Below are positions 1 to 8,918 of a stretch of 64,000 bases of DNA, piece after piece (the first letter of the stretch is position 1; every line of letters starts with the position of its first letter). The stretch lies in contig NZ_JAMQPV010000001.1 of the NCBI RefSeq assembly GCF_026151395.1, positions 2,296,501-2,360,500 on the forward strand, written 5' to 3'. A model generated the notes under the pieces. That model was not told the DNA's origin and did not search any database. It was given only the letters and a program-made list of their open reading frames with translations. A program made the translations under genes and the position numbers. The stretch comes from Leptospira limi. Its GTDB lineage: Bacteria > Spirochaetota > Leptospiria > Leptospirales > Leptospiraceae.

Positions 1-1
1 T

Positions 2-979
2 GATTCGATTCCAACGAATAAAACCAAAGAGGACCATATCTTACTGCTCGTGAGTTTTGCAAATGAATGGCCAGATCGATTTGAAATTCCAGAGTTTGCT
101 CGGCAGATCAATGACAAAAACTTACGCTTGATTGTGCTTTCACCCAATTCCTTGGAAGCCAATAAACTTGTGAGTTATACAAAGGGAAATTTTTATCCAA
201 TTTCAAAGTCGGAGAGTTTTGAATTTTTATTTTCTGAACTAAAAGCAACGATGAGTCCTGATTGGGTGATTTCTTATTCTTCTCCATGGAATTTATCATT
301 GTGGAAAGAGAATGACGTTTTTGGGACTTTAACGTCTGTTACAAATGGTGTTCGGTTTGAATACCAATATCAAATTTCTCCTTTCCAAACCTTATATCTC
401 AAAATTTCGGATCCATTTGTTTTTTTCCCCGTGAGTCTCTTTCTTATTTTACTATGTATTGCTTCCCTTTATTATTTAAGAGGATTTGAACCGATTCAGA
501 ATGAACGAAGGAATGGAATCGAAAAAACTGCGATCCTAGTCCCTGAAGGTGAGAACCTGGAACGAAAAGAGGAACTTGCCGTTTATGATCGTATGTATGG
601 AGAAACCTTGGAGAAGGCTGCAAAGGATAGAGAAATTGCTCTTGCGACCAAAGAAAAGGAAATTTTGCCAGGAGTATCCTACACTTATGCTGTCATCCAA
701 GTAAGGGAAGGGGGCCAAATGTATGAACCAATCCCTTTAGAATGGGATGAGATGACAATTGGTAATTTTGAATCCAATCATATTGTCTTACATGATCCAA
801 ATGTTTCTGGTTTCCATGCAAAGATAAAAAACCGAAGGGGAAAATATATATTGTTTGATTGTCTTTCCCACTCGGGTGTATACTTAAACGGCAAAAAATT
901 ATTACGCCCAAAAGTTCTGCACAATTTGGATGAAATTCAATTGGGTAAAACCATCCTTACGTTTCGAGGGAGATACTAA
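2..979 (+). CDS. Membrane-anchored FHA-domain protein (5' truncated by window edge)
   Basis: The reading frame is open from base 2 with no stop, so the gene begins upstream of the window; the GTG at 50 is only an internal codon. The visible 325 residues start with an alternating hydrophobic/polar region that resembles the end of a von Willebrand A-like fold (weak inference). One membrane segment follows (roughly visible residues 138-160), then a charged linker, then a C-terminal FHA domain with the conserved SGFHA and YLNGKKL motifs. FHA domains bind phosphothreonine peptides, so a role in phospho-signalling at the membrane is likely. It ends one base before the next gene's ATG. Confidence 0.8.
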   Translation, partial: DSIPTNKTKEDHILLLVSFANEWPDRFEIPEFARQINDKNLRLIVLSPNSLEANKLVSYTKGNFYPISKSESFEFLFSELKATMSPDWVISYSSPWNLSLWKENDVFGTLTSVTNGVRFEYQYQISPFQTLYLKISDPFVFFPVSLFLILLCIASLYYLRGFEPIQNERRNGIEKTAILVPEGENLERKEELAVYDRMYGETLEKAAKDREIALATKEKEILPGVSYTYAVIQVREGGQMYEPIPLEWDEMTIGNFESNHIVLHDPNVSGFHAKIKNRRGKYILFDCLSHSGVYLNGKKLLRPKVLHNLDEIQLGKTILTFRGRY

Positions 980-980
980 A

Positions 981-1811
981 ATGCCAGCAGTACAAAAATT
1001 GAGAAAACGAATCAGTTTCACAGTTTGTTTGGTTTCCGTCTTTGTATTTTTATTTTGTTCTGGTGAAACAAAAAAAAATGATACCGCTACTTCTCTTTTC
1101 CTTGCGAAAGAATCGGGAGCCAGTGGTTGTACGGTGGCAGGACTTGGTTCTCAACTGAAAGCGGGTTATACAGGGATCACAACGAGTTCCCAGTCGGTTT
1201 CGTTTTTACTTGCTGGGGATACTTATTATGCCGTGATGCAAATCAAAGGTGCTCAAATTGGAACAAGGGTAGTTCTATCCCGAGTCACAAAAGTGGCAGT
1301 GTATACTTCCTCGAGTTGCCCGTTGGAATTAAATGTTGCTCCTCTTGCCAAAGAAGGTACCGAATACACCAAAACTGACTCTACCCAAACCATCATTAGT
1401 TTCACAAAATCTGGGAGTTACCTCCTTTATGTCTACCAATCGGAAAGTGGCACTGCCAATCCTTTGTCCGTGTTAACGGATGGGACTGCGGTACAAACTG
1501 TTTCCGATTCAGACCTCACTGATTTATTAAACGGGGGTTCTACCAAAACTTACAAATTTGCCTGTGCCATAGGTGGAGGAGTCTGCCAAAATTATTATGG
1601 GTATTTGACAAGTTGCCTCTCGGGGACAAAACAGACAGCTAAGTGTACAGAGACTGGTGTGGTCGGCTCATGTAAGGTGACACAATCCAGTGTGGGATAC
1701 ATCATCAGTGTGTACACAGCACCTCTCACTGGTGGGGCAGGCACCGCAGCCGCCCATTGTTCCAGTATCTCTGGGACGTATGTAGACGGCTCTACTGTCC
1801 AAACACCTTAA
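981..1811 (+). CDS. Putative lipoprotein of unknown function
   Basis: A 276-residue protein. I chose the ATG at 981, directly after the preceding stop, because it gives a compact signal peptide: a basic MPAVQKLRKR start, a hydrophobic core, and a spirochaete-type lipobox ending FVFLFC-SGE. An in-frame start at 930 would sit inside the FHA gene and spoil this signal. The mature part is rich in Ser, Thr and Gly and has several paired cysteines, which fits an exported, possibly disulfide-bonded protein. I do not recognise the family. It is probably co-transcribed with the FHA gene. Confidence 0.7.
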   Translation: MPAVQKLRKRISFTVCLVSVFVFLFCSGETKKNDTATSLFLAKESGASGCTVAGLGSQLKAGYTGITTSSQSVSFLLAGDTYYAVMQIKGAQIGTRVVLSRVTKVAVYTSSSCPLELNVAPLAKEGTEYTKTDSTQTIISFTKSGSYLLYVYQSESGTANPLSVLTDGTAVQTVSDSDLTDLLNGGSTKTYKFACAIGGGVCQNYYGYLTSCLSGTKQTAKCTETGVVGSCKVTQSSVGYIISVYTAPLTGGAGTAAAHCSSISGTYVDGSTVQTP

Positions 1812-1838
1812 GAATCAATCTATTTTTTCAAATTCCCT

Positions 1839-1885
1839 GGACACAGACCCCCATGTCCGAGTTATGACTGGAAGTGGGGGAGTCT
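1839..1885 (+). promoter_or_regulatory. Possible RBS-sequestering leader of leuC
   Basis: The 78-base leader of leuC holds two mutually exclusive pairings. GGACA (1839-1843) can pair with TGTCC (1854-1858), leaving a C-run in the loop. Alternatively AGACCCCCA (1845-1853) can pair with TGGGGG-AG-TCT (1875-1885), which would bury the GGGGGAG Shine-Dalgarno sequence just before the leuC ATG. A seven-codon frame (ATG at 1864, stop TAG at 1885-1887) runs through the second arm, but it has no leucine codons and no clear RBS. The structure is seen by eye; regulation is inference. Confidence 0.35.
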
Positions 1886-1889
1886 AGTT

Positions 1890-3284
1890 ATGAAAACCAT
1901 GTTTGAGAAGATTTGGAATGACCATTTGGTTCACGAGGAAGATGGGACCTGCCTAATCTATATTGATAGACACCTTGTCCACGAGGTAACAAGCCCACAG
2001 GCCTTCGAAAGTTTAAAATTGACCAACCGAAAGGTGAGACGTCCCGATGCAACATTTGCAACGATGGACCACAACGTATCCACAAGGACTAGAGATTGGA
2101 AATCAGTGGATCCCATTTCTGTTTTGCAAATGCAAACATTGATGGATAATTGTAAAGAAAACGGCATTACTTTATTTGATATCAACCATCCTGATAATGG
2201 AATTGTTCACGTAGTAGCACCCGAACTTGGTCTTACCCATCCTGGTATGACAATTGTTTGTGGGGATTCTCATACAGCAACACACGGAGCTTTTGGAGCT
2301 CTTGCTTTTGGGATTGGTACATCAGAAGTGGAACATGTGTTAGCAACACAAACCCTTGTCCAAAAGAAACCAAAAACATTAGAAATCAGAGTGGATGGAA
2401 AACTTTCTCCACTTGTATCGGCAAAAGACATCGTTCTTGCCATCATTGGAAAAATTGGAACAGACGGTGCGACTGGGTATGTGATTGAATTTACAGGAGA
2501 GGCCATTCGTTCCCTCAGTATGGAAGGCCGTATGACCATTTGTAATATGGCAATTGAAGCTGGTGCAAGAGCAGGTCTCATCTCACCAGATGAAACGACC
2601 ATCAACTACATCAAAGGAAGAGACTTTGCTCCAAAAGGAGAACAGTTTGAGCTTGCAGTTGCTAAGTGGAAAGCGTATGCCACAGACCCTGGTGCTAAAT
2701 TTGATAAAACCGTTATCCTCAATGCAAATGAAATTGCACCTATGGTGTCTTGGGGAACATCCCCTGGCCAAGTGATTCCAGTCACGGCAACAGTACCAAG
2801 TCCTAATGATTTTACTGACCCAGTCCAACGTAAATCCGCAGAATCAGCGCTTGCGTATATGGATTTAAAACCAGGGCAAAAACTTTCCGATGTGAAAGTA
2901 AATAAAGTATTCATTGGTTCTTGCACCAATTCAAGAATTGAAGACCTTCGTGTTGTCGCAAACACGGTGAAAGGTAAAAAAGTGAGTAAAGACGTGGAAG
3001 CCATCATTGTTCCAGGCTCTGGCCGAGTGAAACGCCAAGCAGAAAGTGAAGGTCTCGATCAAATTTTCCTCGAAGCTGGTTTCCAATGGCGTAACCCAGG
3101 TTGTTCGATGTGCCTTGCTATGAATGATGATGTGTTGTCACCAGGAGATCGTTGTGCTTCCACTTCCAACAGGAACTTTGAAGGAAGACAAGGAAAAGGC
3201 GGAAGGACACATTTAGTGGGACCCGCAATGGCAGCAGCAGTTGCTGTAGAAGGTCATTTTGTAGACATTCGGGAGTGGAAATAA
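1890..3284 (+). CDS. leuC: 3-isopropylmalate dehydratase, large subunit
   Basis: A 464-residue, full-length LeuC of the aconitase superfamily. With LeuD it isomerises 2-isopropylmalate to 3-isopropylmalate in leucine synthesis, using a [4Fe-4S] cluster. The three cluster ligands are visible as Cys345 in GSCTNSR and Cys405/Cys408 in GCSMC. The family motifs [11 protein letters not shown] and GIGTSEVEH are also present. The ATG at 1890 is preceded by GGGGGAG at good spacing. leuD follows after one base, so the two subunits are surely translated from one message. Confidence 0.97.
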   Translation: MKTMFEKIWNDHLVHEEDGTCLIYIDRHLVHEVTSPQAFESLKLTNRKVRRPDATFATMDHNVSTRTRDWKSVDPISVLQMQTLMDNCKENGITLFDINHPDNGIVHVVAPELGLTHPGMTIVCGDSHTATHGAFGALAFGIGTSEVEHVLATQTLVQKKPKTLEIRVDGKLSPLVSAKDIVLAIIGKIGTDGATGYVIEFTGEAIRSLSMEGRMTICNMAIEAGARAGLISPDETTINYIKGRDFAPKGEQFELAVAKWKAYATDPGAKFDKTVILNANEIAPMVSWGTSPGQVIPVTATVPSPNDFTDPVQRKSAESALAYMDLKPGQKLSDVKVNKVFIGSCTNSRIEDLRVVANTVKGKKVSKDVEAIIVPGSGRVKRQAESEGLDQIFLEAGFQWRNPGCSMCLAMNDDVLSPGDRCASTSNRNFEGRQGKGGRTHLVGPAMAAAVAVEGHFVDIREWK

Positions 3285-3285
3285 G

Positions 3286-3912
3286 ATGAAAGCATTTACG
3301 AAATTAAAAGGCATCACAGCCTTACTTGACAAAGCAAACGTAGACACAGACCAAATCATCCCCAAACAATTCCTTCGTAAAATCGAAAGATCAGGGTTTG
3401 GACAACATTTATTCCATGATTGGAGATTTCTGGATGATGCAGGCCAAAAGCCAAATCCAGACTTCGTTCTCAACGCACCTAGATACCAAGGTGCCACAAT
3501 CCTTGTCACTCGTGACAATTTTGGATGTGGCTCTTCTCGTGAACACGCACCTTGGGCATTAGAAGACTACGGATTTCGTGCCATCCTTTCCCCTTCTTAC
3601 GCGGATATTTTTTACAATAACTGCTTTAAGAACGGAATGTTACCAATCGTTTTACCAGAAGGACAAATCGAAGAAATATTCCAAACGATCGACAAAAAAC
3701 CTGGTGCCAATTTGGAAATCGATTTAGAAAACCAAGTTGTGATCACAGAGGAAGGGAAAAAATACCCTTTCGAAGTAGATGCCTTCCGTAAACATTGCCT
3801 ACTCAATGGTTTGGACGATATAGGTCTTACCCTCCAAAAAGCAGATTTTATTCAAAAATTTGAAGAAAAGAACCAAAAAGATGTTCCCTGGTTGTACAGA
3901 AAGAGTGTATAA
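3286..3912 (+). CDS. leuD: 3-isopropylmalate dehydratase, small subunit
   Basis: A 208-residue LeuD, the swivel domain that completes the leuC active site. The diagnostic [15 protein letters not shown] stretch lies near residues 80-95, and the N-terminal [15 protein letters not shown] is typical of the family. The ATG begins one base after the leuC stop. It is followed at 9 bases by a secreted FKBP gene that has no evident link to leucine synthesis but is probably read through. Confidence 0.97.
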   Translation: MKAFTKLKGITALLDKANVDTDQIIPKQFLRKIERSGFGQHLFHDWRFLDDAGQKPNPDFVLNAPRYQGATILVTRDNFGCGSSREHAPWALEDYGFRAILSPSYADIFYNNCFKNGMLPIVLPEGQIEEIFQTIDKKPGANLEIDLENQVVITEEGKKYPFEVDAFRKHCLLNGLDDIGLTLQKADFIQKFEEKNQKDVPWLYRKSV

Positions 3913-3920
3913 TTAGTCAC

Positions 3921-4298
3921 ATGAAACAGTTATTTTTAACTCTCAGTTTATTACTATTCGTGACAGGACTTTCTGCAGACGAACTTCTCATTCAAGACAC
4001 CAAACAAGGGTTAGGGAGAGAGGCGATCCGTGGAACGACAGTTGTGGTTCACTATACTGGAAAACTTACCAATGGAAAGGTATTTGATTCATCTGTCGAC
4101 AGAGGGGAACCATTTAGTTTTCAGTTGGGACAAGGCCAAGTGATCCAAGGTTGGGAACGAGGAATTGTCGGTATGAAGGAAGGTGGAAAACGGAAACTAA
4201 CCATTCCACCAAAGTTTGGATACGGTGACAGAGCTGTGGGTCCCATCCCTGCCAACTCTACACTTGTGTTTGATGTTGAGTTAATCAAAGTTAAATAA
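3921..4298 (+). CDS. Secreted FKBP-type peptidyl-prolyl cis-trans isomerase
   Basis: A 125-residue protein with a signal peptide (MKQLFLTLSLLLFVTGLSA, likely cut before DEL) and a single FKBP domain. Hallmarks are VVHYTGKLTNGKVFDSS, FQLGQGQVIQGWE and FGYGDRA, with the aromatic active-site residues kept. It should speed proline isomerisation in proteins folding in the periplasm. No trigger-factor or chaperone extension is attached. The next gene starts directly after its stop. Confidence 0.93.
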   Translation: MKQLFLTLSLLLFVTGLSADELLIQDTKQGLGREAIRGTTVVVHYTGKLTNGKVFDSSVDRGEPFSFQLGQGQVIQGWERGIVGMKEGGKRKLTIPPKFGYGDRAVGPIPANSTLVFDVELIKVK

Positions 4299-5300
4299 AT
4301 GATAGATCCAATTTCCAAAGGGATTGATGACTTTGGCAACAGTTTGTTGCAAGCGCTTAACAATGTACAAGGTATCTTTGGAAAAGAACTTTCCGTTGCC
4401 AAACCGATTAAAGACAATGTCTTACAATTGATTGGCAACACTCCTCTGATCCGATTGAATCGAATTGGTTCCGAGTATTCGGGAGTTCAGTTTTATTTAA
4501 AAGCCGAGTTTTTAAATCCCACTGGCTCTGCTAAGGATCGAACTGCCATTGCAATGGTGTTAGATGCCGAAAAACGCGGAAAATTAAAAAAAGGAATGCC
4601 CATTATCCTTTCCGGTGCTGGTTCTTCGTCTGTTAGTTTCACATGGATAGGAAAGGTAAAAGGTTACCCTGTTTATTGCCTTGTTCCACTCACAACCTCT
4701 CCCGAACGAGTCCAACTCCTCAGGAGTTACGGTGCAGAAGTGACAGTAACAAATGAATCTGATCCTTTGAAGTTAGCAGAACTCGCAGAAGAAAAGTCAA
4801 AAAAAATGGGTGGTTATTTGCCTGATGAGTTGGAAAACCCAGCCAATCCCAATTTTCATTTTAAGACAACAGGTCCAGAAATTTGGCGTGATTTACAAGG
4901 GAAGGTAGGTGCTGTGATCTCTGCACCTGGTTCTGGTGGTGCCATTACGGGAATCGGTCGTTACCTGAAGTCACAAGACAGAAGGGTTAAAGTTATCATC
5001 GCTGGAAAACAAAACTCTCCTTTTATGGAATATGGAAAAACAGACAATCCAAAAGAACGTGAAAGGATCCGTCTTCCTGCAGTGTATGATCCAAAACTCA
5101 TTGATCATTATTTCCATGTGACAAAAGACGAAGCCTTACACCTGCAAGCTGACTTATATGAAAAAGAAGGAATTTTTGCTGGTCTTACGACTGGTACTGT
5201 GATTACAGGTGCCCTTCGTTTTTCTGAAACACTTTCAGAATCAGAAAAAAATGAAAGAAACCCATTTAATATTGTGATTTTATCCCCTGATCGGGATTAA
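4299..5300 (+). CDS. Cysteine-synthase-like PLP enzyme with altered substrate loop
   Basis: A 333-residue fold-type II PLP protein of the CysK/cystathionine beta-synthase family. About 38 extra residues precede the usual IGNTPLIRL start. Lys79 in NPTGSAKDR is the expected Schiff-base lysine, and GSGGAITGIG (residues 211-220) is the phosphate-binding loop. The substrate loop that normally reads TSGNTG is instead GAGSSS (about residues 106-111), and the C-terminal PDSGERY-type motif is replaced by a short SPDRD end. The substrate may therefore not be O-acetylserine. Its stop overlaps the convergent patatin gene's stop. Confidence 0.82.
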   Translation: MIDPISKGIDDFGNSLLQALNNVQGIFGKELSVAKPIKDNVLQLIGNTPLIRLNRIGSEYSGVQFYLKAEFLNPTGSAKDRTAIAMVLDAEKRGKLKKGMPIILSGAGSSSVSFTWIGKVKGYPVYCLVPLTTSPERVQLLRSYGAEVTVTNESDPLKLAELAEEKSKKMGGYLPDELENPANPNFHFKTTGPEIWRDLQGKVGAVISAPGSGGAITGIGRYLKSQDRRVKVIIAGKQNSPFMEYGKTDNPKERERIRLPAVYDPKLIDHYFHVTKDEALHLQADLYEKEGIFAGLTTGTVITGALRFSETLSESEKNERNPFNIVILSPDRD

Positions 5301-7003
5301 TTTTTTTCGCTAAACAGTTGTTTGATTTCTTCAAGTGAACTTTTTGTCACTGTTTCACCCAGTTCAATAAACTCCTTACTCCTCCAAAATTCAAACCAAT
5401 TTGAATTGGGGAGGATCGGATTTAAATACACATCTGCTTCCTGAGCGCTATATTTACCAATACGATATTGCAAAGAATACAAACTATTTACAATGATATC
5501 GAGTACATTTAAGTTGAGGAGTTTATTTGTTTTCATTTCATCTTTGGAACTCGGCATAGAATTGATTGCGATGATTTTTTGGATCCCTTCTTGGGTCAGT
5601 GCAGAAACGGGGAGTGGGTTCACAATCCCCCCATCTACATAGGTTTTTCCATTTTCTTGGGGTTGGGGTACAAATACTCCAGGGATCGAGATACTTGCCA
5701 TGACAGCATCCAATACCTTCCCTTCCGATAGAACAATTTCTTGTCGTGTTGAGATATCACAACTAATGAGCCTTAATTTGATCGGCAAATCATCAAAGTA
5801 CAAATCACCTAAGTATTTTTCGAGAAGTGTTCGAACATGTTTTCCATGGAGTAAACCTTGGCCTGGAAAGGATAAGTCTACGAGTTTGAACATTTTAAAG
5901 AGACTATCAATTTCACCGAGTAAGGGAAGGATTCCTTTGTAACCCAGGCCACTGGCCCAAAATGCACCGATGATAGCGCCAATACTGGTTCCTGCGATCA
6001 TGTCTGGAATAATACCTTCTTCTTCCATCACCTTCATGATCCCAACTTGTGCAAGGCCAAGGGCAGCTCCTCCACCAAGAGCAACTCCCATCTCTACCCC
6101 TGAAAGTTCTCTTGCTTTCCTACGAATAAAAATATCCCATTTGCCGTGGTCTAGGATATCTCTGATATTTGTTTCGTGGTAGAGGATTTGATTTTCCTTT
6201 GCATCTTTTGTGATCGAATCACAAAGATTTGATCCTACATCTTTGGAAACAAAGTTTTCAATATGGTCAGCTTCATCGATTAACAGTTGTTTGAGATCAG
6301 TTTCTGTATCAGGAAACACTTCTAAAAAAATAAAGGAATGGCTAGCGTAATGTTTGCCTAAGGTTTCTTTGATGCGATCTGCATCTTTGAATTTGTATGA
6401 TTTCGCATGAGGAGCAGGTGGATTTCCATTTTGGCCAAAATGTAGGATGACTGCTTTTTTACCTGATTCCCTTTCGATACTCGTTACCAGTTCATCGGAA
6501 AACCTGTCTTTTGCAATTGGATCGGAATGGACAAGGCAAACCACCGAATTGCGAAAGTATTCTTTTCCGCCTAACAGTTCCCCACGTAAGGATTTTGTCA
6601 GCATTTTAGAAAAGGTGATGGAAAGGTATGGGATTTTTTGAATTAATTTTTGGAATTCTGATTGGGATAAAACCAAAAATCTTGATTCAGTGACGGTAAC
6701 AGCCGTATGGTTGTGTTTCTCGCCGGTTAATAGAGCTTGGATTCCAAAATATTCCCCTTTTTTTAGGTATTGAACTTCTTCTTCTCGTTTGCCTTCTCCT
6801 TTTTTGGGGAGAAACAATTTAATCCCACCAGAAAGAATTAAAAATAAACTCCGATCACTATCACCTGCAGTGAAAAGGATTTCGTCTCGTTCTCTTTCGA
6901 CAATGTGAACTGACTCAGCCACCCAAGTTTTTTCTTTTTTCGAAAGACTGCGGAATAGGGGTAAACTTGAAACGAGGTGGATTTTGCCTTCAAGATCTTT
7001 CAT
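5297..7003 (-). CDS. Cyclic-nucleotide-binding patatin-like phospholipase
   Basis: 568 residues from the ATG at 7003, preferred because AAAAGG lies six bases upstream; an in-frame TTG at 7030 has no such site. An N-terminal cNMP-binding domain (about residues 10-140) is joined by a roughly 150-residue alpha/beta region to a patatin domain. The oxyanion loop GGGAALG is near 310, the nucleophile is Ser340 in GTSIG, and the dyad partner is Asp457 in DGG. This is the architecture of bacterial relatives of neuropathy target esterase, so it is probably a lysophospholipase tuned by a nucleotide ligand. It is divergent from recN. Confidence 0.9.
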   Translation of the reverse strand: MKDLEGKIHLVSSLPLFRSLSKKEKTWVAESVHIVERERDEILFTAGDSDRSLFLILSGGIKLFLPKKGEGKREEEVQYLKKGEYFGIQALLTGEKHNHTAVTVTESRFLVLSQSEFQKLIQKIPYLSITFSKMLTKSLRGELLGGKEYFRNSVVCLVHSDPIAKDRFSDELVTSIERESGKKAVILHFGQNGNPPAPHAKSYKFKDADRIKETLGKHYASHSFIFLEVFPDTETDLKQLLIDEADHIENFVSKDVGSNLCDSITKDAKENQILYHETNIRDILDHGKWDIFIRRKARELSGVEMGVALGGGAALGLAQVGIMKVMEEEGIIPDMIAGTSIGAIIGAFWASGLGYKGILPLLGEIDSLFKMFKLVDLSFPGQGLLHGKHVRTLLEKYLGDLYFDDLPIKLRLISCDISTRQEIVLSEGKVLDAVMASISIPGVFVPQPQENGKTYVDGGIVNPLPVSALTQEGIQKIIAINSMPSSKDEMKTNKLLNLNVLDIIVNSLYSLQYRIGKYSAQEADVYLNPILPNSNWFEFWRSKEFIELGETVTKSSLEEIKQLFSEKN

Positions 7004-7083
7004 AGGGTGCCTTTTCCACCAGTGTTTCAAAAAGGAAGGGAAGAGAAATTGAGAATTTTTAAAATTTTCAAAAAATTTCGTTG

Positions 7084-7104
7084 ACTACTTATATGTTAAG
7101 TAGT
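7084..7104. promoter_or_regulatory. Perfect 8-bp-arm palindrome in the recN promoter (candidate operator)
   Basis: ACTACTTA (7084-7091) and TAAGTAGT (7097-7104) form a perfect inverted repeat around five bases. It overlaps a TTGACT -35-like element (7081-7086) and lies 30 bases upstream of the recN start. recN is a classical SOS gene, so a LexA-type site is the natural hypothesis. No clear -10 hexamer was found, and the motif was not seen elsewhere in the window. Confidence 0.55.
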
Positions 7105-7133
7105 AACTGTATGTATAGCAAACAGGAGTCTAT

Positions 7134-8843
7134 ATGATCACACATTTGAAAATTAAGGATTTTGCCCTTTTTGAATCTCTTGAACTTTCCCTTTCGGAGG
7201 GTTTGTCTGTCTTCACTGGAGAATCTGGTGCTGGAAAATCTTTAATTTTCGATGCATTGGCTTCGCTATTTGGTGGTAGGTGTTCCACGGCCAATATTCG
7301 GCAAGGGAAGGATCGTTATTCCTTACAAGCCGTTTTGTCCCTCACTGGCCAAAACCAAACGAAAGATTATTTAATGGAACAAGGGTTTCGTTATACGGGT
7401 GATGAAATTGTCATCACTAAAGAACTGATGAAAGATGGAAAGGCAAGAGTTAAAATTGGCGAGAGTCTTGCGTCCACCACTCATTTACGAGAACTCGGGA
7501 AAACAATGGCAGAGATCCATTGCCAAAACGAACAACTATTTCTTTTAGAAAAATCCAACCAATTGGAATTTCTCGATCGGTTTGGAAATTTGGAGTCTTT
7601 GAAATTTAAGTTCAAATCTGCCTTACAACAATACCGCCACTGGAAACAAAAACTTTCTGACTTTGAAGAAACTCGGAAAACGATGTTAAAACGAAAGGAA
7701 ATTTTAGAATATGAAGTGGAAGAAATTGAGACAATTGCTCCGAAAGACGGAGAAGAAGAAAGCCTAAGTTCTGAAGAAAGTTTACTCGCCAATGGAGAAA
7801 AATTAGCAGAGAACTACCGTTTGGTGTTGGAAGAACTTTCGGAAAAAGAAAATTCCATCCTCAAAGTATTCCCAAGTCTCATCCATGCCATTCAAAAAGT
7901 AACCATCCTCATTCCTGAAAAAAGAGACATGTTAGAGGAATGGGAAGAGGTGTATGATAGACTTAAATCATTGAAGTCTGTCATTCGTGAAGAAGAGGAA
8001 GAATTATTTTTCAGTCCCGAAAGGTTGGATATGGTACAAGCACGTCTCCAAGACCTTAAAAAATTGAAGAAAAAATACAATGGAAGCATTGGAGAAATCA
8101 ACCAACTCTTAGAGGAAAAAAAATCGGAACTAGAACGTTGGAAGGAACAAGCAGGTGATGAAGATTTTTTACGAATCAAAAAAGACCAATGTTTGGCGGA
8201 ACTCAAAGAATTAGGTTTCCAACTTTCAAAATTAAGAAGGAATGCCATTTCACAATTCGAAGAAGAAGTCCAAAGGGAAATGGTTGATTTAGGTCTGGAA
8301 GGAGGGAAACTCCAAGTGGTCCTTCGATGGGAGGAAAATCCAGAAGGTGAGGTAGAGGAAGGATCTAAGTCCTATTTTCTTTCAGAAACAGGGCTCGACC
8401 AAATCGAGTTCTATTTTAGCGCCAACCCAGGGGAGAAACCTCGACCTCTCCGCAAAGTAGCCTCTGGAGGAGAACTTTCTCGGGTGATGCTTGCCCTGCG
8501 CAGTGTCCTTGGCAAACAAGCACCTTCGCCCCAAATGTTGGTTCTGGACGAAGTGGATACGGGTCTTGGCGGTGAAGCAGCAGAGGCCATGGCCACAAAG
8601 CTTAAAAAACTAGCACGAAATTCACAAATCTTACTCATCACCCACACCCAACAAGTGGCAGCGGCGGGAGACCACCAAATAAAGATCGAAAAACGGCAAG
8701 AAGGTGGTCGAACTGTCTCGGAAGCATCGGTTTTGGATTTTGAGGAGAGAAAACGGGAACTCGCTCGGATGATTGGGGGAAAACAGGTGACCTCTGCAGT
8801 CCTCAAAGCGGCAACAGACCTTTTGATGAAAAAAGCTGGTTAG
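7134..8843 (+). CDS. recN: DNA repair ATPase RecN
   Basis: A 569-residue SMC-like protein involved in double-strand-break repair. Walker A is GESGAGKS (residues 29-36). A long charged coiled-coil region follows (about 150-370), then the ABC signature ASGGELSRVMLAL and Walker B with VLDEVDTGLGG. The ATG follows AGGAG at normal spacing. It is a single gene behind its own promoter, which carries a strong palindrome, and is divergent from the patatin gene. Confidence 0.96.
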   Translation: MITHLKIKDFALFESLELSLSEGLSVFTGESGAGKSLIFDALASLFGGRCSTANIRQGKDRYSLQAVLSLTGQNQTKDYLMEQGFRYTGDEIVITKELMKDGKARVKIGESLASTTHLRELGKTMAEIHCQNEQLFLLEKSNQLEFLDRFGNLESLKFKFKSALQQYRHWKQKLSDFEETRKTMLKRKEILEYEVEEIETIAPKDGEEESLSSEESLLANGEKLAENYRLVLEELSEKENSILKVFPSLIHAIQKVTILIPEKRDMLEEWEEVYDRLKSLKSVIREEEEELFFSPERLDMVQARLQDLKKLKKKYNGSIGEINQLLEEKKSELERWKEQAGDEDFLRIKKDQCLAELKELGFQLSKLRRNAISQFEEEVQREMVDLGLEGGKLQVVLRWEENPEGEVEEGSKSYFLSETGLDQIEFYFSANPGEKPRPLRKVASGGELSRVMLALRSVLGKQAPSPQMLVLDEVDTGLGGEAAEAMATKLKKLARNSQILLITHTQQVAAAGDHQIKIEKRQEGGRTVSEASVLDFEERKRELARMIGGKQVTSAVLKAATDLLMKKAG

Positions 8844-8918
8844 TCCTTTAAAAATAGTATTTGGCGAAAAAGGGAAGACTGAAAACTCTATTCGTAATCC
8901 TTCAATGGGGTCTCATTC

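Noticed and set aside
50..979. GTG at 50 as the start of the FHA protein
   Set aside because: The frame is open back to base 2 with fitting hydrophobic sequence, so the gene is cut by the window edge.
1864..1887. Seven-codon leader peptide before leuC as a leucine attenuator
   Set aside because: It has no leucine codons, no clear RBS, and no terminator hairpin follows.
2270..3007. Long open frames opposite leuC and similar frames opposite many genes
   Set aside because: They lie fully inside strongly conserved genes on the other strand and show no domain signal.
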